Shown: positions 23,564-32,481 of the stretch, in pieces
Layout of the letters: every line of letters begins with the position of its first letter
Position numbering within the stretch: position 1 is the first letter of the stretch
NCBI GenBank assembly: GCA_934229725.1
Contig: CAKQDX010000011.1
Span: 15,902 to 79,901 of the forward strand
Length of the DNA stretch: 64,000 nucleotides
Origin: an uncultured Streptococcus sp.
GTDB taxonomy: Bacteria > Bacillota > Bacilli > Lactobacillales > Streptococcaceae
Direction: 5' to 3'
Made by a program: the position numbers and the translations under genes
The notes under the pieces: model-generated
Databases searched by the model: none
What the model was told of the DNA's origin: nothing
What the model saw: only the letters and a program-made list of their open reading frames with translations

Positions 23564-24907
23564 TTATTTATGACGTTCAAAATATGATTTGGTCTCTTTG
23601 ATAATGATTGGTGAGAGGACCAGAAGGGCAATCAAGTTAGGTAATGCCATCAAGCCGTTTACGATATCCGCAATTTTCCAAACAACATCAAGGGTTAGGT
23701 AGCCACCAAGAGCAACCATGATTACAAAGACTAGACGATAGAATGAGAGGAATTTGGTAGATTTAAAGATAAATTCGAAACAACGTTCCCCATAGTATGA
23801 CCAACCTAGAACTGTCGTAAAGGCAAACAAGACTAAAGAAAGTGTTAGGGCAATTTCTCCAAAAGTTCCAAAAACTGAAGAGAAGGCTGCTTGTGTCATT
23901 GGTGCCCCTTCTAAGCTGCCAGACCATTGTCCAGTTACGAGAATAGCAAGTCCGGTAAGGGTACAAATGATGATAGTATCAATGAAGGTACCTGTCATAG
24001 AAATCAAACCTTGTTCAACAGGTTCTTCAGTCTTGGCAGCAGCAGCGGCAATAGGGGCAGAACCAAGACCTGATTCATTAGAAAACACCCCACGCGCAAT
24101 ACCAAGTCGCATTGCGACCATGACAGTTGCGCCAGCAAAACCTCCGACAGCAGCTTTACCAGTAAAGGCTGATTGGAAAACCATTTCAAGCACAGGAAAC
24201 AGCTGATTAAAATTAGCAAAAATAACAATAAGTGCGGCAATGATATAAAGACCAGCCATAAATGGTACAACTTTTTCAGATACTTTTGAAATAGATTGAA
24301 TACCACCGAAAATGATAGCAGCAGTGATAAGGGCTAAGATCACACTGACAATTTTTGGTGACCAATCAAAGCTGTTTTGAAGAGATGCTGTGATTGAGTT
24401 AACCTGTGAGAAGGTACCAATACCCAACCATGCAACAAGCACACCGGCAAAGGCAAAGAAGTAGGCCAAAGGCTTAGCGATTGTTTGCCATTTCCCTTTA
24501 AAGCCATTGGTAATATAGTACATTGGACCTCCAGAGACATTCCCCTGATCGTCAAGTGTACGGAATTTGATAGCCAAAAGTCCTTCGGCATATTTAGTTG
24601 CCATACCGAAGAAGGCAGCAATCCACATCCAGAAAAGGGCACCTGGTCCACCAGTCTTAATGGCTGTGGCAACCCCAACAATATTACCGGTACCGACAGT
24701 TGCGGCAAGAGCTGTCGCAAGGGCTGCAAAACTAGAAATATCACCTTCCCCTTTATCTTCAGCAAAGATAAGTTTAAAGGCTTTAGGCAGACGAATGATT
24801 TGCAAAAGTCCAAGACGGATTGTAAGGTAGATACCAGTTCCTACAAGAAGGACAAGGAGGGGAGGTCCCCATACAAAGTCATCAATGGAAGTGAAAAAGT
24901 CTAACAT
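23564..24907 (-). CDS. Alanine/glycine:cation symporter (AGCS family)
   Basis: The 447-aa protein has about ten membrane helices. AGCS landmarks are visible: VGTGNIVGVATAIKTGGPGALFWMW (about residue 71; the GNIxGVAxAI sodium/substrate site), SGGPMYYI, and NESGLGSAPIAAAAA. Imports glycine or alanine with sodium. A glycine riboswitch and an intrinsic terminator precede it, so glycine is the likely substrate or signal. Known glycine switches before symporters turn expression off or on depending on the expression platform; here the terminator suggests direct control of readthrough. Confidence 0.93.
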   Translation of the reverse strand: MLDFFTSIDDFVWGPPLLVLLVGTGIYLTIRLGLLQIIRLPKAFKLIFAEDKGEGDISSFAALATALAATVGTGNIVGVATAIKTGGPGALFWMWIAAFFGMATKYAEGLLAIKFRTLDDQGNVSGGPMYYITNGFKGKWQTIAKPLAYFFAFAGVLVAWLGIGTFSQVNSITASLQNSFDWSPKIVSVILALITAAIIFGGIQSISKVSEKVVPFMAGLYIIAALIVIFANFNQLFPVLEMVFQSAFTGKAAVGGFAGATVMVAMRLGIARGVFSNESGLGSAPIAAAAAKTEEPVEQGLISMTGTFIDTIIICTLTGLAILVTGQWSGSLEGAPMTQAAFSSVFGTFGEIALTLSLVLFAFTTVLGWSYYGERCFEFIFKSTKFLSFYRLVFVIMVALGGYLTLDVVWKIADIVNGLMALPNLIALLVLSPIIIKETKSYFERHK

Positions 24908-24939
24908 AAGTTTAGAATCTCCTTAAACCGAGACGCCAA

Positions 24940-24972
24940 AAAAGAGGTTTGGCTTAACCAGACCTCTGAAAA
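24940..24972 (-). terminator. Expression-platform terminator of the glycine riboswitch
   Basis: On the minus strand AGAGGTCTGG pairs with CCAAACCTCT (one G-A mismatch region) around a 5-nt loop, then TTTTTT. It lies between the aptamer and the symporter start, so regulation is probably at transcription. Confidence 0.8.
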
Positions 24973-24999
24973 TACAAAGCTATTCATACAAGTTAAAAA

Positions 25000-25140
25000 C
25001 TTGCAATGCTTTCTGTCCTTTTACCTGAGAGTTTCGGGTGTTATCCCTTGCCCCTTCGGTGTCTTGTAAACAGCAATAGCTGTTTCAAGCTCTCTCCAGA
25101 AGTCCGTCAATCACCAGTCATCCTGATGATGTCATTCGGT
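25000..25140 (-). promoter_or_regulatory. Glycine riboswitch (single clear aptamer)
   Basis: Minus strand carries the conserved glycine-aptamer blocks in order: TGGAGAGAGC, CACCGAAGGGGCAAGG, and AAACTCTCAGGTAAAAGGACAGA. These are the hallmark core of the gcvT-type element. Only one full aptamer is visible; sequence on its 5' side (GGATGACTGGTGATTGACGG) may supply a partial second ('ghost') helix. It controls the AGCS symporter. Confidence 0.93.
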
Positions 25141-25160
25141 TATTATTTTATTGTGACTCT

Positions 25161-25189
25161 ATCTTACCGAAAAAACCGAACACTGTCAA
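25161..25189 (-). promoter_or_regulatory. Promoter of the riboswitch-symporter transcript
   Basis: Minus strand: TTGACA (25184-25189), 17-nt spacer, TAAGAT (25161-25166). Confidence 0.85.
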
Positions 25190-25412
25190 TACCTATTTTC
25201 TTAATTAACCTAAAAAATCCGAATATTACGCTTTCATTGTTACACAAGAACAAGTAAATCTCATATAGCTTATTTAATATCTCAAGGAACTGTTAAAAAC
25301 ACACTGCGAGTAAAAGTATAGAGAAAATTCGATGACAATCATGATTACAGTCTGCATTTTCATCGGAAAAATGATAAAATAGTAGAGCTTATTTTTGAGA
25401 ATGGAGAACATG

Positions 25413-27722
25413 ATGAACCCATTATTAAACGGTATGAATGATAAACAATCAGAAGCAGTTCAAACGACTGAAGGACCTCTTTTGATTATGGCAGGTGCAG
25501 GTTCCGGTAAGACACGAGTGCTTACCCACCGTATTGCCTACCTGATTGACGAAAAAATGGTCAATCCTTGGAATATTTTGGCCATCACCTTTACCAATAA
25601 GGCAGCTCGTGAGATGCGTGAGCGTGCTATGGCTTTAAATCCAGCAACTTCAGAAACTTTGATTGCGACCTTCCATAGTATGTGTGTGCGAATTCTTCGT
25701 CGTGAAGCGGACCATATTGGCTATAACCGAAACTTTACTATCGTGGATCCTGGAGAACAACGCACCTTGATGAAGCGTATTCTCAAGAATCTTAATCTCG
25801 ATCCTAAGAAATGGAATGAGCGTGCTATTTTAGGAACGATTTCCAATGCTAAAAACGACCTTTTGGATGAAGTGGCTTATGAACATCAAGCTGGTGACAT
25901 GTACACGCAAATCGTAGCCAAATGTTACAAAGCCTATCAGGAAGAGCTTCGTCGTAGTGAGGCCATGGATTTCGACGATTTGATTATGATGACTTTGCGT
26001 CTCTTTGATAAAAATCCAGATGTCCTCGCCTATTATCAACAACGTTATCAGTACATTCACGTGGATGAGTACCAAGATACCAACCATGCTCAGTATCAGT
26101 TGGTAAAACTCTTAGCATCCCGCTTTAAGAATATCTGTGTCGTGGGTGATGCCGACCAGTCAATCTACGGTTGGCGTGGGGCTGACATGCAGAATATTCT
26201 TGACTTCGAGAAAGATTATCCTGAAGCCAAGGTAGTTCTTTTGGAAGAAAACTACCGTTCAACCAAGAAGATTCTCCAAGCGGCCAACGAAGTCATTAAG
26301 AACAATCGTAATCGCCGTCCTAAGAAACTTTGGACTCAAAATGATGACGGTGAACAAATCGTTTATTACCGTGCTAATGACGAGCGTGATGAAGCTGTTT
26401 TCGTAGCTTCTACGATTAATAATATCGTTCGTGAAGAAGGTAAGAATTTTAAAGACTTTGCAGTCCTCTACCGTACCAATGCTCAATCTCGTACTATTGA
26501 AGAAGCCTTGCTCAAGTCTAATATTCCTTATACCATGGTTGGAGGTACCAAGTTCTATAGCCGTAAAGAAATTCGTGACGTCATTTCTTACTTGAACTTG
26601 ATTGCCAATCCTGCGGATAATATTAGCTTTGAACGTGTCGTGAATGAACCGAAACGTGGAGTTGGACCTGGTACCCTTGAAAAGATTCGTACCTTTGCCT
26701 ACGAGCAAGACATGAGTCTCCTAGATGCTTCCGCTAATATTATGTTGTCACCAATTAAAGGGAAAGCAGCTCAAGGCGTCTATGACTTTGCTAACGTTAT
26801 TCTGAATCTACGCAACAAACTAAATGACTTAAGTATTACTGAAGTTGTTGAAGCTGTCTTAGACCAATCTGGTTATCTGGACGCTCTGTCTATGCAACAA
26901 ACACTTGAAAGTCAGGCACGTATTGAAAATATCGAAGAGTTCATGTCTGTAACCAAGAATTTCGACGAAACCAATACAGATGGTACGGAAGACGAGACAG
27001 GCATTGACCGTTTAGGCCGTTTCTTGAACGATTTGGCTTTGATTGCTGACACGGACGATGGTGATATCGAAGCAGCAGAAGTGACCTTAATGACTCTTCA
27101 CGCTGCCAAAGGACTTGAATTTCCAGTTGTCTTTCTGATTGGTATGGAAGAAGGCGTCTTTCCCTTGTCACGTGCTTCAGAAGAGCCGGATGAGCTTGAA
27201 GAAGAACGCCGCTTGGCTTACGTAGGAATTACCCGTGCTGAAGAGATTCTTTTCCTAACCAATGCCAATACTCGTACGCTTTTTGGTAAGACTAATTACA
27301 ACCGTCCAAGTCGTTTCTTGCGAGAAATCTCGGATGATTTATTGCAATATCAAGGTCTGGCACGTCCTGCCAATTCATCTTTTGGTGTTCGTTTTACAAA
27401 GGATGAACCGACACAATTTGGTCAAGGGATGAGCTTACAAGAAGCGCTTCAGTCAAGAAAAGCCAAGGCACAACCTCAAAGACGTTCTAGCGCTCAGCCA
27501 TTTTCAAAAGCTACCGGAGGGCTACCATTCGGAAAAACGTCAGACTCTGGCAACTCAACTACTGATTGGGAAATCGGAGATATTGCTCACCATAAGAAGT
27601 GGGGAGATGGTACCGTCCTAGAAGTGACTGGTAGTGGTAAGACCCAAGAACTTAAAATTAAATTCCCAGAGGTGGGACTTAAAAAAGTTCTCGCAAGTGT
27701 TGCACCCATTGAAAAGAAATAA
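25413..27722 (+). CDS. pcrA: ATP-dependent DNA helicase PcrA (UvrD/Rep family)
   Basis: The 769-aa superfamily 1 helicase has Walker A AGAGSGKT near the N-terminus (about residue 26), the Walker B variant DEYQDT, motif III GDADQSIYGWRGAD, motif IV LEENYRST, motif V LHAAKGLEFP and motif VI ERRLAYVGITRA. The C-terminal region ends in the Tudor-like fold that contacts RNA polymerase in PcrA. The frame is open to a TTG at 25395, but GGAGAAC followed by ATG at 25413 (MNPLLNG) is the better start. Essential helicase in Gram-positives; removes RecA and acts in repair. Confidence 0.95.
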   Translation: MNPLLNGMNDKQSEAVQTTEGPLLIMAGAGSGKTRVLTHRIAYLIDEKMVNPWNILAITFTNKAAREMRERAMALNPATSETLIATFHSMCVRILRREADHIGYNRNFTIVDPGEQRTLMKRILKNLNLDPKKWNERAILGTISNAKNDLLDEVAYEHQAGDMYTQIVAKCYKAYQEELRRSEAMDFDDLIMMTLRLFDKNPDVLAYYQQRYQYIHVDEYQDTNHAQYQLVKLLASRFKNICVVGDADQSIYGWRGADMQNILDFEKDYPEAKVVLLEENYRSTKKILQAANEVIKNNRNRRPKKLWTQNDDGEQIVYYRANDERDEAVFVASTINNIVREEGKNFKDFAVLYRTNAQSRTIEEALLKSNIPYTMVGGTKFYSRKEIRDVISYLNLIANPADNISFERVVNEPKRGVGPGTLEKIRTFAYEQDMSLLDASANIMLSPIKGKAAQGVYDFANVILNLRNKLNDLSITEVVEAVLDQSGYLDALSMQQTLESQARIENIEEFMSVTKNFDETNTDGTEDETGIDRLGRFLNDLALIADTDDGDIEAAEVTLMTLHAAKGLEFPVVFLIGMEEGVFPLSRASEEPDELEEERRLAYVGITRAEEILFLTNANTRTLFGKTNYNRPSRFLREISDDLLQYQGLARPANSSFGVRFTKDEPTQFGQGMSLQEALQSRKAKAQPQRRSSAQPFSKATGGLPFGKTSDSGNSTTDWEIGDIAHHKKWGDGTVLEVTGSGKTQELKIKFPEVGLKKVLASVAPIEKK

Positions 27723-27746
27723 AAGGACCGAAAGGTTCTTTTTATA
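27722..27746 (+). terminator. Terminator of pcrA
   Basis: Stem AAGGACC / GGTTCTT with GAAA tetraloop and TTTTT, at the stop codon. Confidence 0.82.
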
Positions 27747-27840
27747 AACCCTATCTATCACACCGATAAGAAATTTCTATTAGACAGCTTGACTTGGTAG
27801 GTGTAGAATGAAGGCAACTTTTGTTTTGGAGGAAACACAT

Positions 27841-29121
27841 ATGACACGAGAATTTTCATTTGAAACCCTACAATTGCATGCTGGACAAGCCCCTGATAAG
27901 GAAGCTAAATCACGTGCGGTTCCTATTTACCAAACAACTTCATACGTTTTTGACAATGCTCAAGAAGGTGAAGACCTCTTTGCCCTTAGAAAACCTGGTA
28001 ATATTTACACTCGTATTACCAACCCTACTGTAGCAGTCCTTGAAGACCGTATTGCAGCCCTCGAAGGTGGTGTTGGTGGCTTGGCAACTGCTTCAGGTAT
28101 GGCTGCAATCACCTATGTGGTCCTTGGTTTGGCACATGCTGGCGATCATGTCGTTGCTGCGACAACACTCTATGGTGGAACGTTTAACCTCTTGAAAGAA
28201 ACACTCCCACGTTATGGTGTCACAACAACTTTTGTTGATGTCAACAATCCTGAAGAAGTAGAAGCTGCAATCAAAGATAATACAAAACTTGTCTTGATTG
28301 AGTCTTTGGGTAACCCACTTATCAACATTCCAGATTTTGAAAAGATTGCTGACATTGCTCACAGTCATAAGATTCCATTGGTTGCTGATAATACATTCGG
28401 TACACCTTATCTCATTAACGTTATCTCTCACGGAGTAGATATCGTGGTTCACTCTGCAACTAAATTTATCGGTGGACACGGGACAACTATCGGAGGACTT
28501 ATTGTCGATTCTGGTAAATTCAACTGGGAAGCTTCAGGTAAATTCCCACAATTGGTGGATGAAGACCCTTCTTACCACAATATCAGTTATACACGTGATG
28601 TCGGTGCAGCAGCGTTTATTACTGCCCTCCGTACACAACTTTTGCGTGATACAGGTGCAGCCTTGGCACCTTTCAATGCCTTCTTGCTCTTGCAAGGCCT
28701 TGAAACCCTCTCACTTCGTGTAGAACGCCACGTCGAAAATACGAAAAAAATCGTAGATTTCTTGGAAAACCATCCAAAAGTTGAGAAAGTAAACTATCCT
28801 GGATTGTCATCAAGTCCTTACTATGACTTGGCACAAAAATACTTCCCTAAAGGACCAGGTTCTATTTTCACTTTCCATGTTAAGGGCGGACAAGATGAAG
28901 CTCGTACAGTCATTGATAACCTTGAAATCTTCTCAGACCTTGCTAACGTTGCCGATGCAAAATCACTAGTGGTTCACCCTGCAACAACAACCCATCAACA
29001 ATTGTCAGAAGAAGATTTGCTTGCTTGTGGTGTCACTCCAAATCAAATTCGAATCTCTGTCGGTTTGGAAAATGCAGATGATTTGATTGAAGATTTGAAA
29101 CTTGCCTTGGAAAAAATCTAA
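27841..29121 (+). CDS. metY: O-acetylhomoserine sulfhydrylase
   Basis: The 426-aa PLP enzyme of the Cys/Met family has the lysine in HSATKFIGGHGTTIGG, YTRITNPTVAVLE, and a long insertion after the lysine region (DEDPSYHNISYTRDVGAAAFITALR) typical of MetY-type sulfhydrylases rather than cystathionine lyases. Makes homocysteine (or cysteine) from acetylated precursor and sulfide. The open frame extends to 27808, but ATG 27841 (MTREFSF) has GGAGGA at correct distance. No SAM or T-box element is visible upstream. Confidence 0.9.
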   Translation: MTREFSFETLQLHAGQAPDKEAKSRAVPIYQTTSYVFDNAQEGEDLFALRKPGNIYTRITNPTVAVLEDRIAALEGGVGGLATASGMAAITYVVLGLAHAGDHVVAATTLYGGTFNLLKETLPRYGVTTTFVDVNNPEEVEAAIKDNTKLVLIESLGNPLINIPDFEKIADIAHSHKIPLVADNTFGTPYLINVISHGVDIVVHSATKFIGGHGTTIGGLIVDSGKFNWEASGKFPQLVDEDPSYHNISYTRDVGAAAFITALRTQLLRDTGAALAPFNAFLLLQGLETLSLRVERHVENTKKIVDFLENHPKVEKVNYPGLSSSPYYDLAQKYFPKGPGSIFTFHVKGGQDEARTVIDNLEIFSDLANVADAKSLVVHPATTTHQQLSEEDLLACGVTPNQIRISVGLENADDLIEDLKLALEKI

Positions 29122-29467
29122 AAGTATTATAATACGATTGGGCTCAGCGTCTAGCTTGGCCTTTTTCTTTTACCTTTAAAAGAGTTATAACATCGTATTC
29201 TTAAAGAGATTTTAGCAACAAACATCTCAACATTTTTTAAATCAGTCTGTCAATAAATAGCAGTATTTTAATACAATGTTGCTTTGATAAAGCTGGGCCT
29301 AAAAGCTCCTCAAAAAAAGTTAAAAACATGCTTATTATGAAAGCAAGTTAGCAGATAGTTAGACCTTCTGTGATTATGAAATGCTCTTTGTTAAAAATTT
29401 ATAAACAAATGGTTAGTCATGTTCTAGCATTTAAAGTACAATAAAGAAAAAGTATTGGAGGAATATT
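29122..29467. other. 346-nt gap between metY and tpx
   Basis: AT-rich spacer. A 10-bp palindrome TATTATAATA stands just after the metY stop, followed by an ill-paired stem ending in TTTTTC that may be a weak terminator. A TACAAT near 29437 with poor -35 is the likely tpx promoter. No reading frame, repeat or RNA fold convinced me. Confidence 0.4.
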
Positions 29468-29962
29468 ATGCCAACATTTATCGGAAAACCTGTCACAGTA
29501 GACGAAGAAAAACAGCTTCAAGTAGGAGATATCTTGCGTGATTTTACATTGACAGCAACAGATTTAAATCAAAAATCACTATCAGATTTTGATGGAAAAA
29601 ACAAAGTTATCTCTATTGTTCCATCTATTGACACAGGTATCTGCTCAACGCAAACACGTACTTTTAACAAAGAGTTATCAGAACTAGATGATACTGTGGT
29701 AATTACTATCTCTGTAGACCTACCATTTGCGCAAGCTCGTTGGTGCGGTGCTGAAGGGCTTGAAAATGCTATTATGCTTTCTGACTACTACGATAATAGC
29801 TTCGGAAAAGAATATGGTGTTCTTATTGAAGAATGGCACTTGTTAGCACGTGCTGTTTTAGTAGCTGATGCTGATAACAAAATTACTTACGTGGAATATC
29901 TGGAAAATATTAATACAGATCCAAACTATGAAGCAGCAGTAGCAGCTGTTAAGAGCTTGTAA
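29468..29962 (+). CDS. tpx: Thiol peroxidase (Tpx, atypical 2-Cys peroxiredoxin)
   Basis: The 164-aa protein has the peroxidatic Cys59 in PSIDTGICSTQTRTF and the resolving Cys93 in ARWCGAEG, the spacing typical of Tpx. Reduces hydrogen and alkyl peroxides with thioredoxin. Strong TTGGAGGAA ribosome site, own terminator (AAGAGAC / GTCTCTT). In streptococci tpx (psaD) often follows the manganese transporter; that is not the case here. Confidence 0.95.
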   Translation: MPTFIGKPVTVDEEKQLQVGDILRDFTLTATDLNQKSLSDFDGKNKVISIVPSIDTGICSTQTRTFNKELSELDDTVVITISVDLPFAQARWCGAEGLENAIMLSDYYDNSFGKEYGVLIEEWHLLARAVLVADADNKITYVEYLENINTDPNYEAAVAAVKSL

Positions 29963-29964
29963 TT

Positions 29965-29990
29965 AAGAGACCTAGTCTCTTTTTATTTTA
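29965..29990 (+). terminator. Terminator of tpx
   Basis: Stem AAGAGAC / GTCTCTT with 3-nt loop then TTTATTTT. Confidence 0.8.
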
Positions 29991-30087
29991 CATTTATTGC
30001 AGTTTTTACTTGCAAAAGTATTAGCTTCTTGCTATTATTGTATAGCAATACTCATTAAGGATACTTAAATATAAGAAAGGAGATTCA

Positions 30088-30708
30088 ATGACTGAAAAAG
30101 AAAGACCTCAATTGATTGTCAATTATGAAGCTAATACTGATAAGCTTATTCGTTTAGGTGATGTTGTGGATCAGTTCAAAGGCAAAGCTGTCCCTGCTAA
30201 AGCAGAACCAGGCGAATTTGCTGTTATTAATTTATCCGATATGACACCAAGCGGTATTTCATATAAAGATCTTAAAACTTTTTCTGAAGAACGTCGTAAG
30301 CTCTTACGGTTTTTGCTAGAGGATGGTGATGTCCTCATCGCTTCAAAAGGGACAGTGCAAAAAGTAGCTGTTTTTGAGGATCAAGGTAAGCGTGAAATGG
30401 TTGCCTCGTCAAATATTACAGTTCTTCGTCCTAAAGAAAAACTTCGTGGGTTCTACATCAAATTTTTCCTTGAGACTGAGATTGGACGTGCTTATTTAGA
30501 TTATGCTGATAAGGGCAAGGCCGTTCTTAATTTATCGACAGCTGACCTCTTGGATATCAAAATTCCTGAGATACCAATTGTTAAGCAAGATTATCAGATT
30601 GCCGCATATTTACGTGGCCGTGCTGATTTCTATCGTAAGATGGTTCGTGCTGAGCAAGAGTGGGCAAATATTCAACATAATGTTACGGAAGCTCTATTTG
30701 GAAACTAA
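30088..30708 (+). CDS. Orphan HsdS-like single target-recognition-domain protein
   Basis: The 206-aa protein resembles half of a type I restriction specificity subunit: one target-recognition-like domain with LGDVVDQFKGKAVP, VINLSDMTPSGI, LEDGDVLIASKGTVQKVAVF, SSNITVLRP and NLSTADLLDIKIPEIPI. It is followed by a C-terminal helix (YQIAAYLRGRADFYRKMVRAEQEW) like the HsdS central coiled coil. A complete HsdS has two such halves and is near twice this length. No hsdM or hsdR is in the window. It is an intact gene with AAGGAG and its own terminator, so it looks like a stand-alone protein, not a decayed hsdS. Function unknown. Confidence 0.72.
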   Translation: MTEKERPQLIVNYEANTDKLIRLGDVVDQFKGKAVPAKAEPGEFAVINLSDMTPSGISYKDLKTFSEERRKLLRFLLEDGDVLIASKGTVQKVAVFEDQGKREMVASSNITVLRPKEKLRGFYIKFFLETEIGRAYLDYADKGKAVLNLSTADLLDIKIPEIPIVKQDYQIAAYLRGRADFYRKMVRAEQEWANIQHNVTEALFGN

Positions 30709-30709
30709 T

Positions 30710-30742
30710 TAAAGGCTACAGACTCAGGTTTGTTGGCCTTTT
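30710..30742 (+). terminator. Terminator of the HsdS-like gene
   Basis: AAAGGC pairs with GCCTTT across a loose loop, followed by TTTTTT. Confidence 0.65.
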
Positions 30743-30795
30743 TTCATTATTCTCGTGTATAATGGTAGTAGTAAATATGTTATTAGGAGGTCACT

Positions 30796-31029
30796 ATGAC
30801 AACCAACACTATAGATTTATCTCAACCCGTCGCAACCATCATTAAAGAGCATCCCGAGGTTAAGGAGTTACTGATTGATCTTGGTTTTAAGCCCTTGTCC
30901 AACCCAGCGATGCTAAATATTGTCGGTAAGGTAACCAGTCTAAAAGCTGGCTCCAAGTTAGCTAACATTCCCTTGGACAAAATCAAGCAAACCTTACTAT
31001 TCAATGGTTATGATGTCATTGGAGACTAA
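30796..31029 (+). CDS. DUF1858 domain protein
   Basis: The 77-aa protein matches the small DUF1858 domain seen at the N-terminus of ScdA/YtfE-like iron-sulfur repair proteins: SQPVATIIKEHPEVKELLIDLGFKPLSNPAMLNIVGKV. Its stop is at 31029, one base before the ATG of the DUF438 protein. The pair is conserved in many Firmicutes and suggests a joint role; both may sense or handle metal or redox state. AGGAGGT ribosome site. Confidence 0.85.
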   Translation: MTTNTIDLSQPVATIIKEHPEVKELLIDLGFKPLSNPAMLNIVGKVTSLKAGSKLANIPLDKIKQTLLFNGYDVIGD

Positions 31030-31030
31030 T

Positions 31031-32368
31031 ATGGAAAATAATCGTATTCAAATACTCAAAGAGATACTCCTAGATTTGCACCATGGAGCTAGTCCCGAAA
31101 GTGTTCAAGAGCGCTTTAATCAACACTTCAAGGGAGTTTCCGCCCTTGAAATCTCTATGATGGAACATGAATTAATGTCATCAGATGAGGGGGTTACCTT
31201 TGAAGATGTTATGAGCCTTTGTAATGTGCATGCTAACCTCTTTAAAGGAGCCATTGCAGATGTGGAAGTCGCAGATGCTGATCAAGAAGGCCACCCTGTC
31301 TATGTTTTTAAACAGGAAAATTTAGCCCTACGTTCAGCTATTCTCCGTATCCGACGTATCATAGAAAACATCAGTAAACCTGAGAATGAAGACTTTAAAT
31401 CTGACCTACTCAATGGACTTAAGCATCAGATGTCTTTATTGGGACAATTTCATAACCATTACACACGTAAAGAAAAGCTCTTCTTTCCAATAATGGAGCG
31501 TTACGGCCATGACTCCCCGCCAAAAGTGATGTGGGGTGTAGACGATGACATCCGAAAACTTTTTAGAGTAGCAGAAGCTAAACTCAAAGCACTTCCTGAA
31601 GGTGCTTTAGAAGAGTTTTCAAAAGCGTTTGAAGCTTTTTCGGAAGAGTTTGAGGCCATGATTTTCAAGGAAGAAGCCATCCTACTTATGATTCTGCTAG
31701 AAACCTTCACACAGGATGATTGGCTTTCCATTGCCGAAGAAAGTGATGCTTATGGCTATGCAATTATAAAACCTACAGCAGTTTGGAAACCTAAGCGTGA
31801 GCGTTTTGATGATACTGTAGTAGAAGAAAAGTCTAGTACAAAAGCCGAGGAGGATACAGGAAATACACGGGTCATTGATACCCCTGAGGGGCAATTTACC
31901 ATCAGCTTCACCCCAAAACCAAAAGCTGAAACCGGCTTTGATAGAAAAACGCCTCAGCCTTTTGGCAATGGTTATCTTTCTGTGGAGCAGGCCAATCTCA
32001 TTCTTAACCATCTCCCTTTGGAAATCACTTTCGTAAATAAAGATGACATTTTCCAGTACTATAATGACAATGTTCCTGCCAATGAAATGGTCTTTAAACG
32101 AACACCTAGTCAAATTGGACGAAATGTTGAACTTTGTCATCCGCCAAAAGTCCTTGACAAGGTCAAGAAAATCTTTGACTTACTCAGAAGTGGTGAGCGT
32201 GACCAAGTTCCAATGTGGTTCAAATCTGAACGTTTAGGAAAATTCGTCTACGTCACCTATGCTGCTGTACGAGACGATAAGGGAGACTTTCAGGGCGTCC
32301 TAGAGTATGTCCAAGATATCCAGCCTTTCTTTGAACTAGATAGCGATCTCAAAAGGGATATTGATTAA
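31031..32368 (+). CDS. DUF438 / hemerythrin-like / PAS protein
   Basis: The 445-aa protein has an N-terminal DUF438 domain (RIQILKEILLDLHHG, FEDVMSLCNVHANLFKGAI). A hemerythrin-like four-helix domain follows (about residues 90-240: HNHYTRKEKLFFPIMERYGHD, with His/Glu metal ligands). The C-terminal PAS domain is at about 320-440 (LPLEITFVNKDDIFQYYN, RNVELCHPPKVLDKV). Likely a di-iron or haem-type sensor or a metal/NO-handling protein; the exact role is unproven. ATG at 31031 has GGAG 7 nt upstream; an upstream ATG at 31004 lies inside the previous gene. A weak hairpin (AAGAGGC / GCCTCTT, 32403-32433) follows. Confidence 0.87.
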   Translation: MENNRIQILKEILLDLHHGASPESVQERFNQHFKGVSALEISMMEHELMSSDEGVTFEDVMSLCNVHANLFKGAIADVEVADADQEGHPVYVFKQENLALRSAILRIRRIIENISKPENEDFKSDLLNGLKHQMSLLGQFHNHYTRKEKLFFPIMERYGHDSPPKVMWGVDDDIRKLFRVAEAKLKALPEGALEEFSKAFEAFSEEFEAMIFKEEAILLMILLETFTQDDWLSIAEESDAYGYAIIKPTAVWKPKRERFDDTVVEEKSSTKAEEDTGNTRVIDTPEGQFTISFTPKPKAETGFDRKTPQPFGNGYLSVEQANLILNHLPLEITFVNKDDIFQYYNDNVPANEMVFKRTPSQIGRNVELCHPPKVLDKVKKIFDLLRSGERDQVPMWFKSERLGKFVYVTYAAVRDDKGDFQGVLEYVQDIQPFFELDSDLKRDID

Positions 32369-32468
32369 AAAGAAGAAGTAATTGTGACGTTATAAGCATC
32401 TGAAGAGGCTAGAGAACTTGCTCTTGGCCTCTTTATGTTTCTACCTAGCTCTTTAGGTTTGCTTTTGA

Positions 32469-32474
32469 TATAAT
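32469..32474 (+). promoter_or_regulatory. Extended -10 of truB-ribF, placing the start site at the ATG
   Basis: TGATATAAT is an extended -10. Transcription should begin about 7 nt past its end, at 32481-32482, and the truB ATG is at 32482. No ribosome site exists between, so the mRNA may be leaderless. Confidence 0.6.
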
Positions 32475-32481
32475 TAAAAGT

